Assembly: GCF_009917485.1 (NCBI RefSeq)
Contig: NZ_QZDT01000007.1
Span: 1 to 64,000 of the forward strand
Source of the DNA: Parablautia muri
GTDB lineage: Bacteria > Bacillota > Clostridia > Lachnospirales > Lachnospiraceae
Direction of reading: 5' to 3'
Length of the DNA stretch: 64,000 nt
A program made the translations under genes and the position numbers. Of this stretch, positions 44,006 to 52,403 are shown piece after piece. The notes under the pieces were generated by a model. That model had not been told where the DNA came from. It was given only the letters and a program-made list of their open reading frames with translations, and ran no database searches. The stretch's first letter is position 1. Each line of letters begins with the position of its first letter.

Positions 44006-45727
44006 ATGAGTTACAAAGAACAATATGACTTTTGGTTGAAAGATGATTATTTTGATGAGAAAACCAAAGAGGAGCTTAAGAAAATTGCAGGAAATGAGAA
44101 AGAAATAGAAGACCGTTTCTATAAGGAACTGGAATTTGGAACAGGCGGACTTAGAGGTGTTATTGGCGCCGGCACCAACCGCATGAATATTTATACTGTC
44201 AGGAAGGCAACCCAGGGCCTTGCAAACTATATTATTGCCCAGGGCGGAAAGGATAAAGGCGTTGCGATCGCTTATGATTCCAGGAGAATGTCCCCTGAGT
44301 TCGCAGATGAGGCGGCCCTTTGCCTTGCAGCGAACGGCATTAAGGCTTATGTATTCGATGCCCTTCGCCCCACACCGGAGCTTTCTTTTGCACTGCGCAC
44401 ACTTCACTGCATTTCCGGTATTGTAATCACGGCAAGCCACAATCCGCCGGAGTATAACGGATATAAGGCATACTGGGAGGACGGCGCACAGGTTGCGGCC
44501 CCAAGGGATAAAGAAATCATCGAAGAAGTTAAGAAGGTGACAGATTACCATGAGGTAAAGACCATGGACAAGGATGAGGCCATTGCCGCAGGTCTTTATC
44601 AGGTAATCGGAAAAGAAATTGACGATGCGTACATGGCAGAGCTTAAGAAACAGATCATCCACCCTGAAATCATCAAGGAAGTGGCGGATGATATAAAGAT
44701 CGTATATTCTCCTTTCCATGGAACAGGAAATGTGCCTGTCAGGAGAATCCTTTCCGAGCTTGGCTTTAAGAATGTTTATGTAGTGCCGGAGCAGGAGTTG
44801 CCGGACCCGGATTTTACCACATTGGATTATCCGAATCCGGAAGATCCCAAGGCATTTACACTGGCTCTTGCCCTGGCTAAGGAGAAGAATGCGGATATCG
44901 TTCTTGCCACTGACCCGGATGCGGACAGACTCGGTATTTATGCATTGGATACAAAGACCGGAGAATATGTACCTTTTACAGGAAATATGTCCGGTATGCT
45001 GATTGCAGAATACATATTAAGAGAGCGGACTGCTACAAGAACCATGCCTGAAAATCCCGCGCTGGTGACCACCATCGTTACGACTAACATGGCAGCGGCG
45101 ATTGCAAAGGACTATGATGTTAAATTCATTGAAGTATTGACAGGCTTTAAATATATTGGCGAGCAGATCAAACTGTTTGAGCAAAACGGCTCAAATAACT
45201 ATGTATTTGGCCTGGAAGAAAGCTACGGCTGTCTGGCAGGCACCCATGCAAGAGATAAAGATGCGGTGGTGGCAGTAATGTGTCTTTGCGAGATGGCTGC
45301 ATGGTGCAAGAAAAACGGCATCACCGTATGGGATCAGATGTTAAAGCTCTATGAAAAATATGGATACTTTAAGGAGACCCAGTATGCGATTACCTTAAAG
45401 GGAATTGACGGATCCAAGCAGATTGCGGAGATGATGGATAAATTAAGAAACGATCCTCCTAAAAATTTTGGCGAGCTTACGGTGAAAGAATTCAGAGATT
45501 ATGACAGGGGCGTGACAAAGGATTTGGCAACAGGGGAAGAAAAACCTACCGGACTGCCTCAGTCCAACGTGCTGTATTTCGATCTTACCAACGATTCCTG
45601 GTGCTGTGCACGTCCTTCCGGTACAGAGCCTAAGATTAAGTTCTACATGGGCGTAAAGGGGACCAGCCTTGCAGATGCTCAGGATAAAGTGGAAAAATTG
45701 ACAGAGGCACTTAAATCTTATCTGTAA
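44006..45727 (+). CDS. pgcA: Alpha-phosphoglucomutase / phospho-sugar mutase
   Basis: 573-aa enzyme of the alpha-D-phosphohexomutase family interconverting glucose 6- and 1-phosphate. Motifs: FGTGGLRGVIGAGTNRMN (substrate), TASHNPPEYNGYKAYW (phosphoserine loop), DPDADRLGI (magnesium) and the C-terminal RPSGTEPKIKFY phosphate loop. AGGAGGG precedes the ATG. It supplies glucose 1-phosphate to RfbA, GlgC and UDP-glucose synthesis. It has its own promoter and terminator. Confidence 0.95.
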   Translation: MSYKEQYDFWLKDDYFDEKTKEELKKIAGNEKEIEDRFYKELEFGTGGLRGVIGAGTNRMNIYTVRKATQGLANYIIAQGGKDKGVAIAYDSRRMSPEFADEAALCLAANGIKAYVFDALRPTPELSFALRTLHCISGIVITASHNPPEYNGYKAYWEDGAQVAAPRDKEIIEEVKKVTDYHEVKTMDKDEAIAAGLYQVIGKEIDDAYMAELKKQIIHPEIIKEVADDIKIVYSPFHGTGNVPVRRILSELGFKNVYVVPEQELPDPDFTTLDYPNPEDPKAFTLALALAKEKNADIVLATDPDADRLGIYALDTKTGEYVPFTGNMSGMLIAEYILRERTATRTMPENPALVTTIVTTNMAAAIAKDYDVKFIEVLTGFKYIGEQIKLFEQNGSNNYVFGLEESYGCLAGTHARDKDAVVAVMCLCEMAAWCKKNGITVWDQMLKLYEKYGYFKETQYAITLKGIDGSKQIAEMMDKLRNDPPKNFGELTVKEFRDYDRGVTKDLATGEEKPTGLPQSNVLYFDLTNDSWCCARPSGTEPKIKFYMGVKGTSLADAQDKVEKLTEALKSYL

Positions 45728-45788
45728 GGGAACATCTGTAAATAATTGCCGGATTTTTAGCAGATAAGGAAATAAATGTTGACGTTGG

Positions 45789-45820
45789 AATCGCCCTGTT
45801 TTTTTGCAGGGCGATTTTTC
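45789..45820 (+). terminator. Terminator after pgcA
   Basis: AATCGCCCTG (45789-45798) pairs with CAGGGCGATT (45807-45816) around a T-rich loop, followed by TTTTC. Classic intrinsic terminator. Confidence 0.88.
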
Positions 45821-45851
45821 GGGAAAAAATAAAAGTGTAAAGGGGTACGGA

Positions 45852-47231
45852 ATGGGTAAAATCATAAAGGGCAGTAATTTAAAAAAAGCCATTCATTATG
45901 TGAAAAAAAATGGAATACGCCAAACCTATTATGCCATGAAGGAACGTTTACAAATGGAAATGGCGGATGATTATACCTATGAGCCCATAAGTGATTTGGC
46001 GCTGAAAAGGCAGATACAGGAGGGAGAGAAATTTTCCATTAAGTTCAGCCTCCTGGTGCCGGCTTTTGAGACGAAGGAAGAACATTTAAGAGCCATGCTG
46101 GATTCTGTTCTGGCCCAAACCTATGGAAACTTTGAGCTGATTTTGGCGGATGCCAGTGAATCGAATCAGGTGGAACGGGTAGTGGAGACTTATGAGGATA
46201 AGAGGATTTTGTACAGACGTCTTAAACAAAATGCAGGAATTTCAGCCAATACCAACCAGGCGCTTATGTATGCCACCGGGGATTATGCCGGACTTTTAGA
46301 CCATGATGATGTGCTTACACCGGATGCACTTTATGAAATGGCAAAATGTATTGTAGCGTATGAAGCAAAAGATATTACATTACAGATGTTATACTCGGAT
46401 GAAGACAAGTGTGATGAAAAGCAGATAACCTACTTGGAAGTAAATAAAAAGCCGGATTTGAACCTGGATTTACTTTTGACAAATAATTATATTTGTCATT
46501 TTATGGTGATAAAGCGCCAGTTGCTGCAGGAGCTTGGATTCCGCAGTGTCTGCGATGGAGCCCAGGATTATGACTTGGCGCTTCGGGTAATCGCCGTGCT
46601 GCTTGGGAAAGGCAGGCGGCCTACGAAAAAGGTGGATTTGCCGGTAGCCCATATTCCCAAGGTATTGTACCATTGGAGGACCCATAGCCAGTCTACGGCG
46701 GAGAATCCGGCCAGTAAGCAGTATGCCTATGATGCAGGTAAAAGGGCTTTGGAGGATTTCTTAAGAAGCAGGGGGCTGAAAGGCGTGGTATCTCACTTAA
46801 GACATCTGGGGTTTTATCGAGTAGATTACCAGCCTGATTTGATTTCGAACAGGCCGGATGTGGCCGTGGTAGGAGGCAGACTGCTAGATAAGAAAAACAG
46901 AATCATTGGCGGGATTTATACTGCTGATGGGAAGGCTTTGTATCAGGGGATCCATAAGGAGTTCAGCGGTTACATGCACAGGGCGGTTTTGCAGCAGGAG
47001 GCGGAGATGGTGGATATCCGCTGCATGAAGGCATCTCGGGAGGCGGAGATTATTTTGGAGGAGATGATGGGACTGCCTTATTTGCAGCATCCTGGGACAG
47101 GGAGATTTGATTGGAGAGGGTGTCTGAATGAGAGTATTGACTTTGCAGATTTGAGCAGACGGTTTTGTGAAAAGGTCAGGGAACAGGGGTATCGGATTGT
47201 GTGGGATCCGGCTATGACGGAAAGTATGTAG
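45852..47231 (+). CDS. GT2 glycosyltransferase with C-terminal extension
   Basis: 459 aa from ATG 45852 (AAAGGGG 7 nt upstream; 45804 lies within the terminator). The GT-A domain (about 55-320) shows FSLLVPAFETKEEHLR, LLDHDDVL, YSDEDK and NNYICHFMV, the signature order of rhamnan-type GT2 enzymes. The last 130 residues include DVAVVGGRLLDKKNRIIGG, which looks like the start of a second GT-A half whose front is missing. Cytoplasmic, acting on undecaprenyl-linked glycan. The next GT2 gene starts 14 bp later. Confidence 0.85.
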   Translation: MGKIIKGSNLKKAIHYVKKNGIRQTYYAMKERLQMEMADDYTYEPISDLALKRQIQEGEKFSIKFSLLVPAFETKEEHLRAMLDSVLAQTYGNFELILADASESNQVERVVETYEDKRILYRRLKQNAGISANTNQALMYATGDYAGLLDHDDVLTPDALYEMAKCIVAYEAKDITLQMLYSDEDKCDEKQITYLEVNKKPDLNLDLLLTNNYICHFMVIKRQLLQELGFRSVCDGAQDYDLALRVIAVLLGKGRRPTKKVDLPVAHIPKVLYHWRTHSQSTAENPASKQYAYDAGKRALEDFLRSRGLKGVVSHLRHLGFYRVDYQPDLISNRPDVAVVGGRLLDKKNRIIGGIYTADGKALYQGIHKEFSGYMHRAVLQQEAEMVDIRCMKASREAEIILEEMMGLPYLQHPGTGRFDWRGCLNESIDFADLSRRFCEKVREQGYRIVWDPAMTESM

Positions 47232-47245
47232 GGTTAGGCAGGGTT

Positions 47246-48214
47246 ATGATAAAGACAACGGTTGTTATACCAAATTATAATGGAATAAAGTATATAGATG
47301 ATTGTCTTGCTTCCTTATATAAAGGAGTGGTGATTCCTGAAATTATCGTGGTGGATAACCATTCTGAGGATGGGGGCCTTGCACTGGTGAAGAAAAAATA
47401 TCCGAAGGTCAGGCTCATTATATTTACGGAGAATAAAGGGTTTAGCGCGGCGGTTAATGCAGGGATTAAGGCTGCGGATACAGAGTATGTATTGCTTCTT
47501 AACAATGATACTGTGGCAGATGAACGGATGGTTGTGGAATTGGAGAAGGCTTTGGAGGAAGATGCAAGGGCTTTTTCCGCAGCGGCCAAAATGATTAGCC
47601 TTTATGCGCCTGAGAGACTGGACGGAACCGGAGATTTTTACTGTGCTTTGGGGTGGGCGTTTGCAAGAGGAAAGGATAAGAGCAGGGATGCCTTTCATAA
47701 GCCCGGCCGTATTTTTTCCGCCTGTGGCGGCGCGGCGCTATATAGGCGCAAATTGTTTGATAACATCGGTTATTTTGACGAAAATCATTTTGCCTATTTG
47801 GAGGATATAGATTTAGGGTATCGGGCGAATATTTATGGTTATGATAATATATATGTTCCAACAGCCCAGGTGTTTCATGCCGGGAGCGCAGTCAGCGGTT
47901 CACGGCACAACCCGTTTAAGGTCAGTCTATCCGCCAGAAACAGTGTTTACCTGATTTATAAAAATATGCCTTTCTTACAGCTGCTTCTTAATTTGCCGTT
48001 TCTTATCATTGGATATTTGATAAAATGCCTCTTTTTTTCGTTAAAAGGTATGGGCGGAATTTATCTGAAAGGCACGTTAAGGGGCGTGCGGCTGTCCTTT
48101 TCAAAGGCAGGCAGGGAAAAGAAGGTCAGATTTTGCATGAGAAATCTAAAAAATTATATTTGGATACAGGGACAGCTATGGCTTAATATGTTGCGGAAAG
48201 CGTTCCAATTTTAA
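47246..48214 (+). CDS. GT2 glycosyltransferase, rhamnosyltransferase type
   Basis: 322 aa. The GT-A core begins TTVVIPNYNGIKYIDDCL, with LLLNNDTV (DxD equivalent), ACGGAALYRRKLF and YLEDIDLGYRANIYGY. The C-terminal 80 residues contain a hydrophobic stretch and basic residues that may contact the membrane. This pattern matches WbbL/RgpB-like enzymes that transfer rhamnose to lipid-linked acceptors; the donor is inferred. ATG 47246 begins the conserved domain; the upstream ATG 47201 lies inside the preceding gene. Confidence 0.88.
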   Translation: MIKTTVVIPNYNGIKYIDDCLASLYKGVVIPEIIVVDNHSEDGGLALVKKKYPKVRLIIFTENKGFSAAVNAGIKAADTEYVLLLNNDTVADERMVVELEKALEEDARAFSAAAKMISLYAPERLDGTGDFYCALGWAFARGKDKSRDAFHKPGRIFSACGGAALYRRKLFDNIGYFDENHFAYLEDIDLGYRANIYGYDNIYVPTAQVFHAGSAVSGSRHNPFKVSLSARNSVYLIYKNMPFLQLLLNLPFLIIGYLIKCLFFSLKGMGGIYLKGTLRGVRLSFSKAGREKKVRFCMRNLKNYIWIQGQLWLNMLRKAFQF

Positions 48215-48215
48215 G

Positions 48216-48244
48216 TTGTACTTTTTGTAATAATATTGTAGAAT
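48216..48244 (+). promoter_or_regulatory. Promoter for the polyprenyl-phosphate sugar transferase
   Basis: TTGTAC (48216-48221), 17 bp, TAGAAT (48239-48244), 23 bp before the ATG at 48267 and directly after the previous stop. Confidence 0.65.
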
Positions 48245-48266
48245 ATCTGCAAGAAGGTAGCAGGAT

Positions 48267-49676
48267 ATGATAAAGGACAATCAAAAGTATTTCAACAGAT
48301 TGCACTTGTTGGTAGATGCTGCTGTTGTGGCGGTTTCCTACTTACTTGCATGGTATATAAAGTTCTGCACCGTTTTTGCCGATACGGAACCGGGTGCAGG
48401 CGCACTGGATATGAGGACCTATTTTAGTTTCCTCTATTTTGTTGTGCCTGAATATATTGTTTTATATTATTTTTTTAATATGTACGCTCCCAAACGTGCG
48501 ACCAGGAGAAAATACGAGATTGAGGCCATATTAAAAGCCAATACGGTAGGTATTGTCTTCTTTATCGTAGTTCTGTACGTGATTAAGCAGCCTGATTTCT
48601 CACGGTTTATGATGGGAGCCTTTTTTGCGATTAACGTTGTCTTTACCATTGTATGCAGGACTCTTATACGGAATATGCTCCTTTATTTCAGGAGAAAGGG
48701 TTACAATTTAAAATACATGCTGTTGGTGGGTTACTCAAGGGCAGCAGAGGAATATATCACCAGAATCAACGCAAACCCCCAGTGGGGTTATGTGGTAAGA
48801 GGAATACTGGATGACAGAGTTCCAAGCGGTACGGTGTATAAGGGCGTTAAGGTGGTAGGCAGAATAGAAAATATTAAGTATATTCTCCCGGAAAATAAAT
48901 TAGATGAGATTGCCATTACGCTTGCCCTTAAGGATTATGACCGGTTGGAAAATATTGTGGATTTGTGTGAAAAATCAGGTGTCCATACCAAATTTATTCC
49001 GGATTACAATTCTCTGGTTCCCAGCCAGCCTTACACAGAGGATTTGATGGGACTGCCGGTTATCAACATTCGCTATGTGCCCCTTACCAATACTTTGAAT
49101 TGGGTGTGCAAACGTGCGGTGGATATTGCGGGTTCCTTGACGGGAATTATTTTATTTTCACCAATTATGCTGCTTGTGGCTCTTGCAGTGAAGCTTACAA
49201 GCAGGGGACCTATTATTTTTAAGCAGGAGAGAGTAGGGCTTCACAATAAATCCTTTAAAATGTATAAATTCAGGACCATGGAAATACAAAAAGCCCAGTT
49301 GGAGCAAAAGGCGTGGACCGTGAAGGATGATCCCCGCGTTACAAAAATTGGGCGGTTTTTGCGCCATACCAGTTTGGATGAGCTGCCTCAGCTGTTTAAT
49401 ATTTTAGCAGGGGAAATGTCGCTGGTGGGCCCCAGGCCGGAGCGCCCCCAGTTTGTAGAAAAGTTTAAAGAGGAGATTCCCCGTTATATGATTAAGCATC
49501 AGGTGAGGCCGGGGCTGACAGGCTGGGCGCAGATTAACGGGTACAGGGGAGATACCTCTATTAGAAAGCGGATAGAGCACGATTTGTTTTATATTGAGAA
49601 TTGGACAATGTCTTTAGACTTTAAGATTATGTTTCTTACGATCTTTAAAGGATTTATCAATAAAAATGCATATTAA
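48267..49676 (+). CDS. Undecaprenyl-phosphate sugar-1-phosphate transferase (WcaJ/CpsE type)
   Basis: 469-aa polyisoprenyl-phosphate hexose-1-phosphate transferase that starts the lipid-linked glycan. Four N-terminal helices (about 10-125), a CoA-binding-like Rossmann segment (about 145-245) and the catalytic PF02397 domain (about 275-469): a transmembrane re-entrant helix VDIAGSLTGIILFSPIML, FKQERVGLHNKSFKMYKFRTM, SLDELPQLFNIL, GPRPERPQF and RPGLTGWAQINGYRG. The substrate is probably UDP-glucose or UDP-galactose, by family. It has its own promoter. Confidence 0.94.
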   Translation: MIKDNQKYFNRLHLLVDAAVVAVSYLLAWYIKFCTVFADTEPGAGALDMRTYFSFLYFVVPEYIVLYYFFNMYAPKRATRRKYEIEAILKANTVGIVFFIVVLYVIKQPDFSRFMMGAFFAINVVFTIVCRTLIRNMLLYFRRKGYNLKYMLLVGYSRAAEEYITRINANPQWGYVVRGILDDRVPSGTVYKGVKVVGRIENIKYILPENKLDEIAITLALKDYDRLENIVDLCEKSGVHTKFIPDYNSLVPSQPYTEDLMGLPVINIRYVPLTNTLNWVCKRAVDIAGSLTGIILFSPIMLLVALAVKLTSRGPIIFKQERVGLHNKSFKMYKFRTMEIQKAQLEQKAWTVKDDPRVTKIGRFLRHTSLDELPQLFNILAGEMSLVGPRPERPQFVEKFKEEIPRYMIKHQVRPGLTGWAQINGYRGDTSIRKRIEHDLFYIENWTMSLDFKIMFLTIFKGFINKNAY

Positions 49677-49800
49677 TATAACCAGGCCTGCGAAAGACAG
49701 CAGTATTGTTTATTTTCTTCTTTACGAAATTTCTGTATATAAAAGTGAAAATTTACAAATCTTAAGGATAGATTAAAAAAGGGATTAAGACCTTGCTAAT

Positions 49801-49829
49801 TTGATGCTTTTGTGTCAAAATAATATTTT
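49801..49829 (+). promoter_or_regulatory. Probable promoter for the LCP gene
   Basis: TTGATG (49801-49806), 17 bp, TATTTT (49824-49829), 68 bp before the ATG at 49898. Confidence 0.45.
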
Positions 49830-49897
49830 ATGAGCGAATCACGGATGATAAAGCCCAAAGATTCCAAAGAAACAAAAATAAGGGAGAGAGTGATGAT

Positions 49898-51157
49898 ATG
49901 ACAACAGAACCTAGGAGACCTGTTAACAAAAAGCCTGTTAACAAAAAGCCCACAAATAAAAAACCTGTTAACAAAAAACCGGTAAGTTACGAAGAAGATG
50001 AACCTGTAAGACGTAAGGTAAGATATGAGGAGCCAGCACCCGTAAAGCATAAAAAGAAAAAGCCACATCCTTCCAAGAAAAAGAAGAAGAGTAAGAGCAA
50101 ACGGAGCAAAATTCTTTTGTTCATTGTGGAGATTTTTGTCCTGCTTGTTATGGTGGTTGTGCTTTACAGTGTTCTGAAAATAGAGAAGGTGGGAAAGGTA
50201 GACCTGCCTAAAGAGGATATTGTAATTAATCCTCAGGTAGAAGAAAGTGTGGCAACGAGCAGTATGAAGGGATATCGGAATATTGCGCTGTTTGGCGTTG
50301 ACTCCACGAAAGGCGCGCTCACCAAAAATACGCGAAGCGACACCATTATGATCGCGTCTATTAACCTGGATACAGGGGATTGCAAGCTGGTTAGTGTCTA
50401 CCGTGACACATATTTAAACCTGAGCAACGATTCTTATAATAAATGCAACAGTGCCTATGCAAAGGGCGGTCCTATGCAGGCAATCAATATGCTGAACATG
50501 AACCTGGATATGAATATTACCGACTTCATAACGGTTGGCTTTGAAGGTCTGGCAGATACCATTGACGCCTTAGGCGGTGTAGAAATCGATGTGCTGGAGT
50601 CGGAAATCAGCCATTTGAATAACTATCAGATTAGTATGGTGGGTACCAGTCTTGATGGGAAGACCTATAAGGCGAATGCCGGTACGGATTATATTCCGGT
50701 CACTACGGCAGGAAGGCAGACCTTAAACGGACTTCAGGCAACGGCTTATTGCAGAATCCGGTATGTGGGTGATGATTTCCAGCGTACCCAGAGACAGAGA
50801 ACAGTACTTTTAGCCATTGCAGAAAAGGTAAAAACCGCTTCACCTGCAACGATCAACCAGATTGCCAATGATGTCTTCAGTGAAGTTTATACTTCCCTGG
50901 ATTTGGATGAAATTTTGGATATGTTAAGCGAGGCCAGCAAGTATCAGGTAGTGGCTCAGGGCGGTTTCCCTGAGGAGAGCATGCGCGCTACAGGAACAGT
51001 TGGCTCTAAAGGCAGCTGCGTTGTGCCGGTTTCTCTTTCAGATAATGTACAGTGGCTTCATGATTTCCTGTTTGAGGATGAAGATTACTCACCTTCGGAA
51101 GAAGTATTATCTTACAGCGAGAAGATTGCCGCTGATACCAACCAATATATAAAATAG
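49898..51157 (+). CDS. LytR-CpsA-Psr (LCP) family glycopolymer ligase with basic repeat tail
   Basis: 419 aa. A strongly basic cytoplasmic N-terminus (1-70; four PVNKK-type repeats, then KHKKKKPHPSKKKKKSKSKR), one transmembrane helix (about 71-93), and the extracytoplasmic LCP domain (about 125-340) with NIALFGVDST, the catalytic RSDTIMIASINL, VSVYRDTYL and YCRIRYVGDDFQRTQRQR, where pyrophosphate-binding Arg/Asp residues lie. LCP proteins transfer undecaprenyl-pyrophosphate-linked wall glycans to peptidoglycan, which fits the preceding locus. GGGAGAG precedes the ATG. A terminator follows. Confidence 0.94.
   Translation: MTTEPRRPVNKKPVNKKPTNKKPVNKKPVSYEEDEPVRRKVRYEEPAPVKHKKKKPHPSKKKKKSKSKRSKILLFIVEIFVLLVMVVVLYSVLKIEKVGKVDLPKEDIVINPQVEESVATSSMKGYRNIALFGVDSTKGALTKNTRSDTIMIASINLDTGDCKLVSVYRDTYLNLSNDSYNKCNSAYAKGGPMQAINMLNMNLDMNITDFITVGFEGLADTIDALGGVEIDVLESEISHLNNYQISMVGTSLDGKTYKANAGTDYIPVTTAGRQTLNGLQATAYCRIRYVGDDFQRTQRQRTVLLAIAEKVKTASPATINQIANDVFSEVYTSLDLDEILDMLSEASKYQVVAQGGFPEESMRATGTVGSKGSCVVPVSLSDNVQWLHDFLFEDEDYSPSEEVLSYSEKIAADTNQYIK
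49919..49978 (+). repeat. Four tandem 15-bp repeats encoding PVNKK
   Basis: Units at 49919, 49934, 49949 and 49964 of the form CCTGTTAACAAAAAG; the third differs (PTNKK). They lengthen the basic cytoplasmic tail of the LCP protein. Confidence 0.9.
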
Positions 51158-51165
51158 GATATTGC

Positions 51166-51195
51166 AAAAAGGGCCAACGTAAAGCTGGCCCTTTT
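51166..51195 (+). terminator. Terminator after the LCP gene
   Basis: AAAAGGGCCA pairs with TGGCCCTTTT (stem 10 bp, loop about 9 nt), ending in a T run at 51192-51195. Confidence 0.85.
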
Positions 51196-51272
51196 CATAA
51201 TGAATAAGATATCTTGCAGAGCCTATGGCGTTTGATAGGCAGATGGGACAAGGAGTACCGGTAGGCGCCTTT

Positions 51273-51310
51273 GCTTGCGCCCTAATTTGCGGGATGGGAG
51301 AGGCATGGAG
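51273..51310 (+). repeat. Leader repeat element, copy 3 (upstream of the GT2 gene at 51318)
   Basis: GCTTGCGCCCTAATTTGCGG then GATGGGAGAGGCATGGAG. The CGCCC-AATTTG-GGG core and the terminal ATGGAG match the elements at 60327 and 27738, again ending in the ribosome site of the next gene. Confidence 0.5.
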
Positions 51311-51317
51311 GGTTGAG

Positions 51318-52244
51318 ATGTTTGAAGTGGATGTGATTGTTCCGGTTTATAAACCGACAGAAAAGCTGTTGGCGCTTTTAGACGGTCTTATGCAGCAGAC
51401 GCTGACAGTTCAGAGGATAATTTTAATTAACACGGAAAAACAATACTTTGACAAGTTTATACAGGGGAGAGACTTTCAGAACAGGTATAAAAAGGTTTCG
51501 GTATATCATATAAAGAAAGAAGAATTTGATCATGGAGGCACGAGGAATTATGGGGCATCGCTATCGAAGGCGCCTTATTTTGTCATGATGACAGACGATG
51601 CTGTGCCGAAGGATGCGCAGATGGTAGAGCATCTTATGTCCCACTTTGAAAATCCCAGACTGGGGATGGCATATGCAAGGCAGCTTCCTGACAGCGCCTG
51701 CAGTGTGTTAGAGCGTTATGCCCGTTCCTTTAATTATCCCCAGACCTCCCGTATAAAGTCCGCGGAGAATTTAAAGGACATGGGAATCAAAGCTTTTTTT
51801 GCTTCCAATGTCTGTGCGGCCTATAGAAGGGATATTTTTGAGGAGCTTGGGGGATTTACCGACCATACCATATTTAATGAAGATATGATTTATGCAAGGG
51901 GGCTGATTGATGCAGGCTATCTGATTGCTTATGAGGCGAATGCCAGGGTGGAGCATTCCCATAATTACAGCGGTTTAGAGCAGTTCCATAGGTACTTTGA
52001 CCTTGGCGTATCCCATGCACAGTACCCGCAAATCTTTTCAGGAGTTGCAACAGAGTCGGAGGGGGCCCGGATGGTGAAAACAGCCTGTCCGTATCTGTTA
52101 AGGACGGGGAAACCATGGCTTATCATAAAATTGTTTTGGCAAAGCGGCTGCAAATATATAGGATATTTTATGGGAAAAAGATATAAGCGCCTTCCCATAA
52201 ACCTGGTGAAAGCTTTTTCGATGCATAAGGAATATTGGAAATAG
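51318..52244 (+). CDS. GT2 glycosyltransferase, probable rhamnosyltransferase
   Basis: 308 aa. GT-A core starting VDVIVPVYKPTEKLLALL, then FDHGGTRNYGAS, a segment characteristic of dTDP-rhamnose-using GT2 enzymes (RfbF/RfbN-like), MTDDAVP (DxD-type), FFASNVCAAYRRDIFEELGG and FNEDMIYA. ATG 51318 follows GGAGGG by 5 nt and begins the conserved domain; the in-frame ATG at 51225 would place the repeat leader inside the protein. It stands outside the main operon, after a terminator. Confidence 0.86.
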   Translation: MFEVDVIVPVYKPTEKLLALLDGLMQQTLTVQRIILINTEKQYFDKFIQGRDFQNRYKKVSVYHIKKEEFDHGGTRNYGASLSKAPYFVMMTDDAVPKDAQMVEHLMSHFENPRLGMAYARQLPDSACSVLERYARSFNYPQTSRIKSAENLKDMGIKAFFASNVCAAYRRDIFEELGGFTDHTIFNEDMIYARGLIDAGYLIAYEANARVEHSHNYSGLEQFHRYFDLGVSHAQYPQIFSGVATESEGARMVKTACPYLLRTGKPWLIIKLFWQSGCKYIGYFMGKRYKRLPINLVKAFSMHKEYWK

Positions 52245-52277
52245 AGAAATTTTAATTATAACATTTTTATCAAATTT

Positions 52278-52307
52278 TTGTCACAATTTGAACACAATTA
52301 CTATATA
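52278..52307 (+). promoter_or_regulatory. Probable promoter for htrA
   Basis: TTGTCA (52278-52283), 18 bp, TATATA (52302-52307), about 95 bp before the ATG. No CtsR-type or CIRCE operator was recognised. Confidence 0.45.
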
Positions 52308-52403
52308 TACTTAAGTGCATAAATGATAACAGTACAGCAAATCAGAGCCATGATAGCAAATTCAGATAGACAGCGACTGTTATGGGGAAAGGAGTAAAGT
52401 GTT

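Noticed and set aside
43991-44719. 242-codon antisense frame over pgcA
   Set aside because: Shadow of a strongly conserved enzyme gene; no recognisable motif and no promoter or ribosome site.
49919-49978. Short regular repeats considered as a CRISPR array
   Set aside because: 15-bp units are contiguous with no spacers and lie in frame within the LCP coding sequence.
51225-51317. N-terminal 31-residue extension of the GT2 gene at 51318
   Set aside because: It encodes the repeated leader element, lacks homology to GT2 enzymes, and a good GGAGGG ribosome site precedes ATG 51318.
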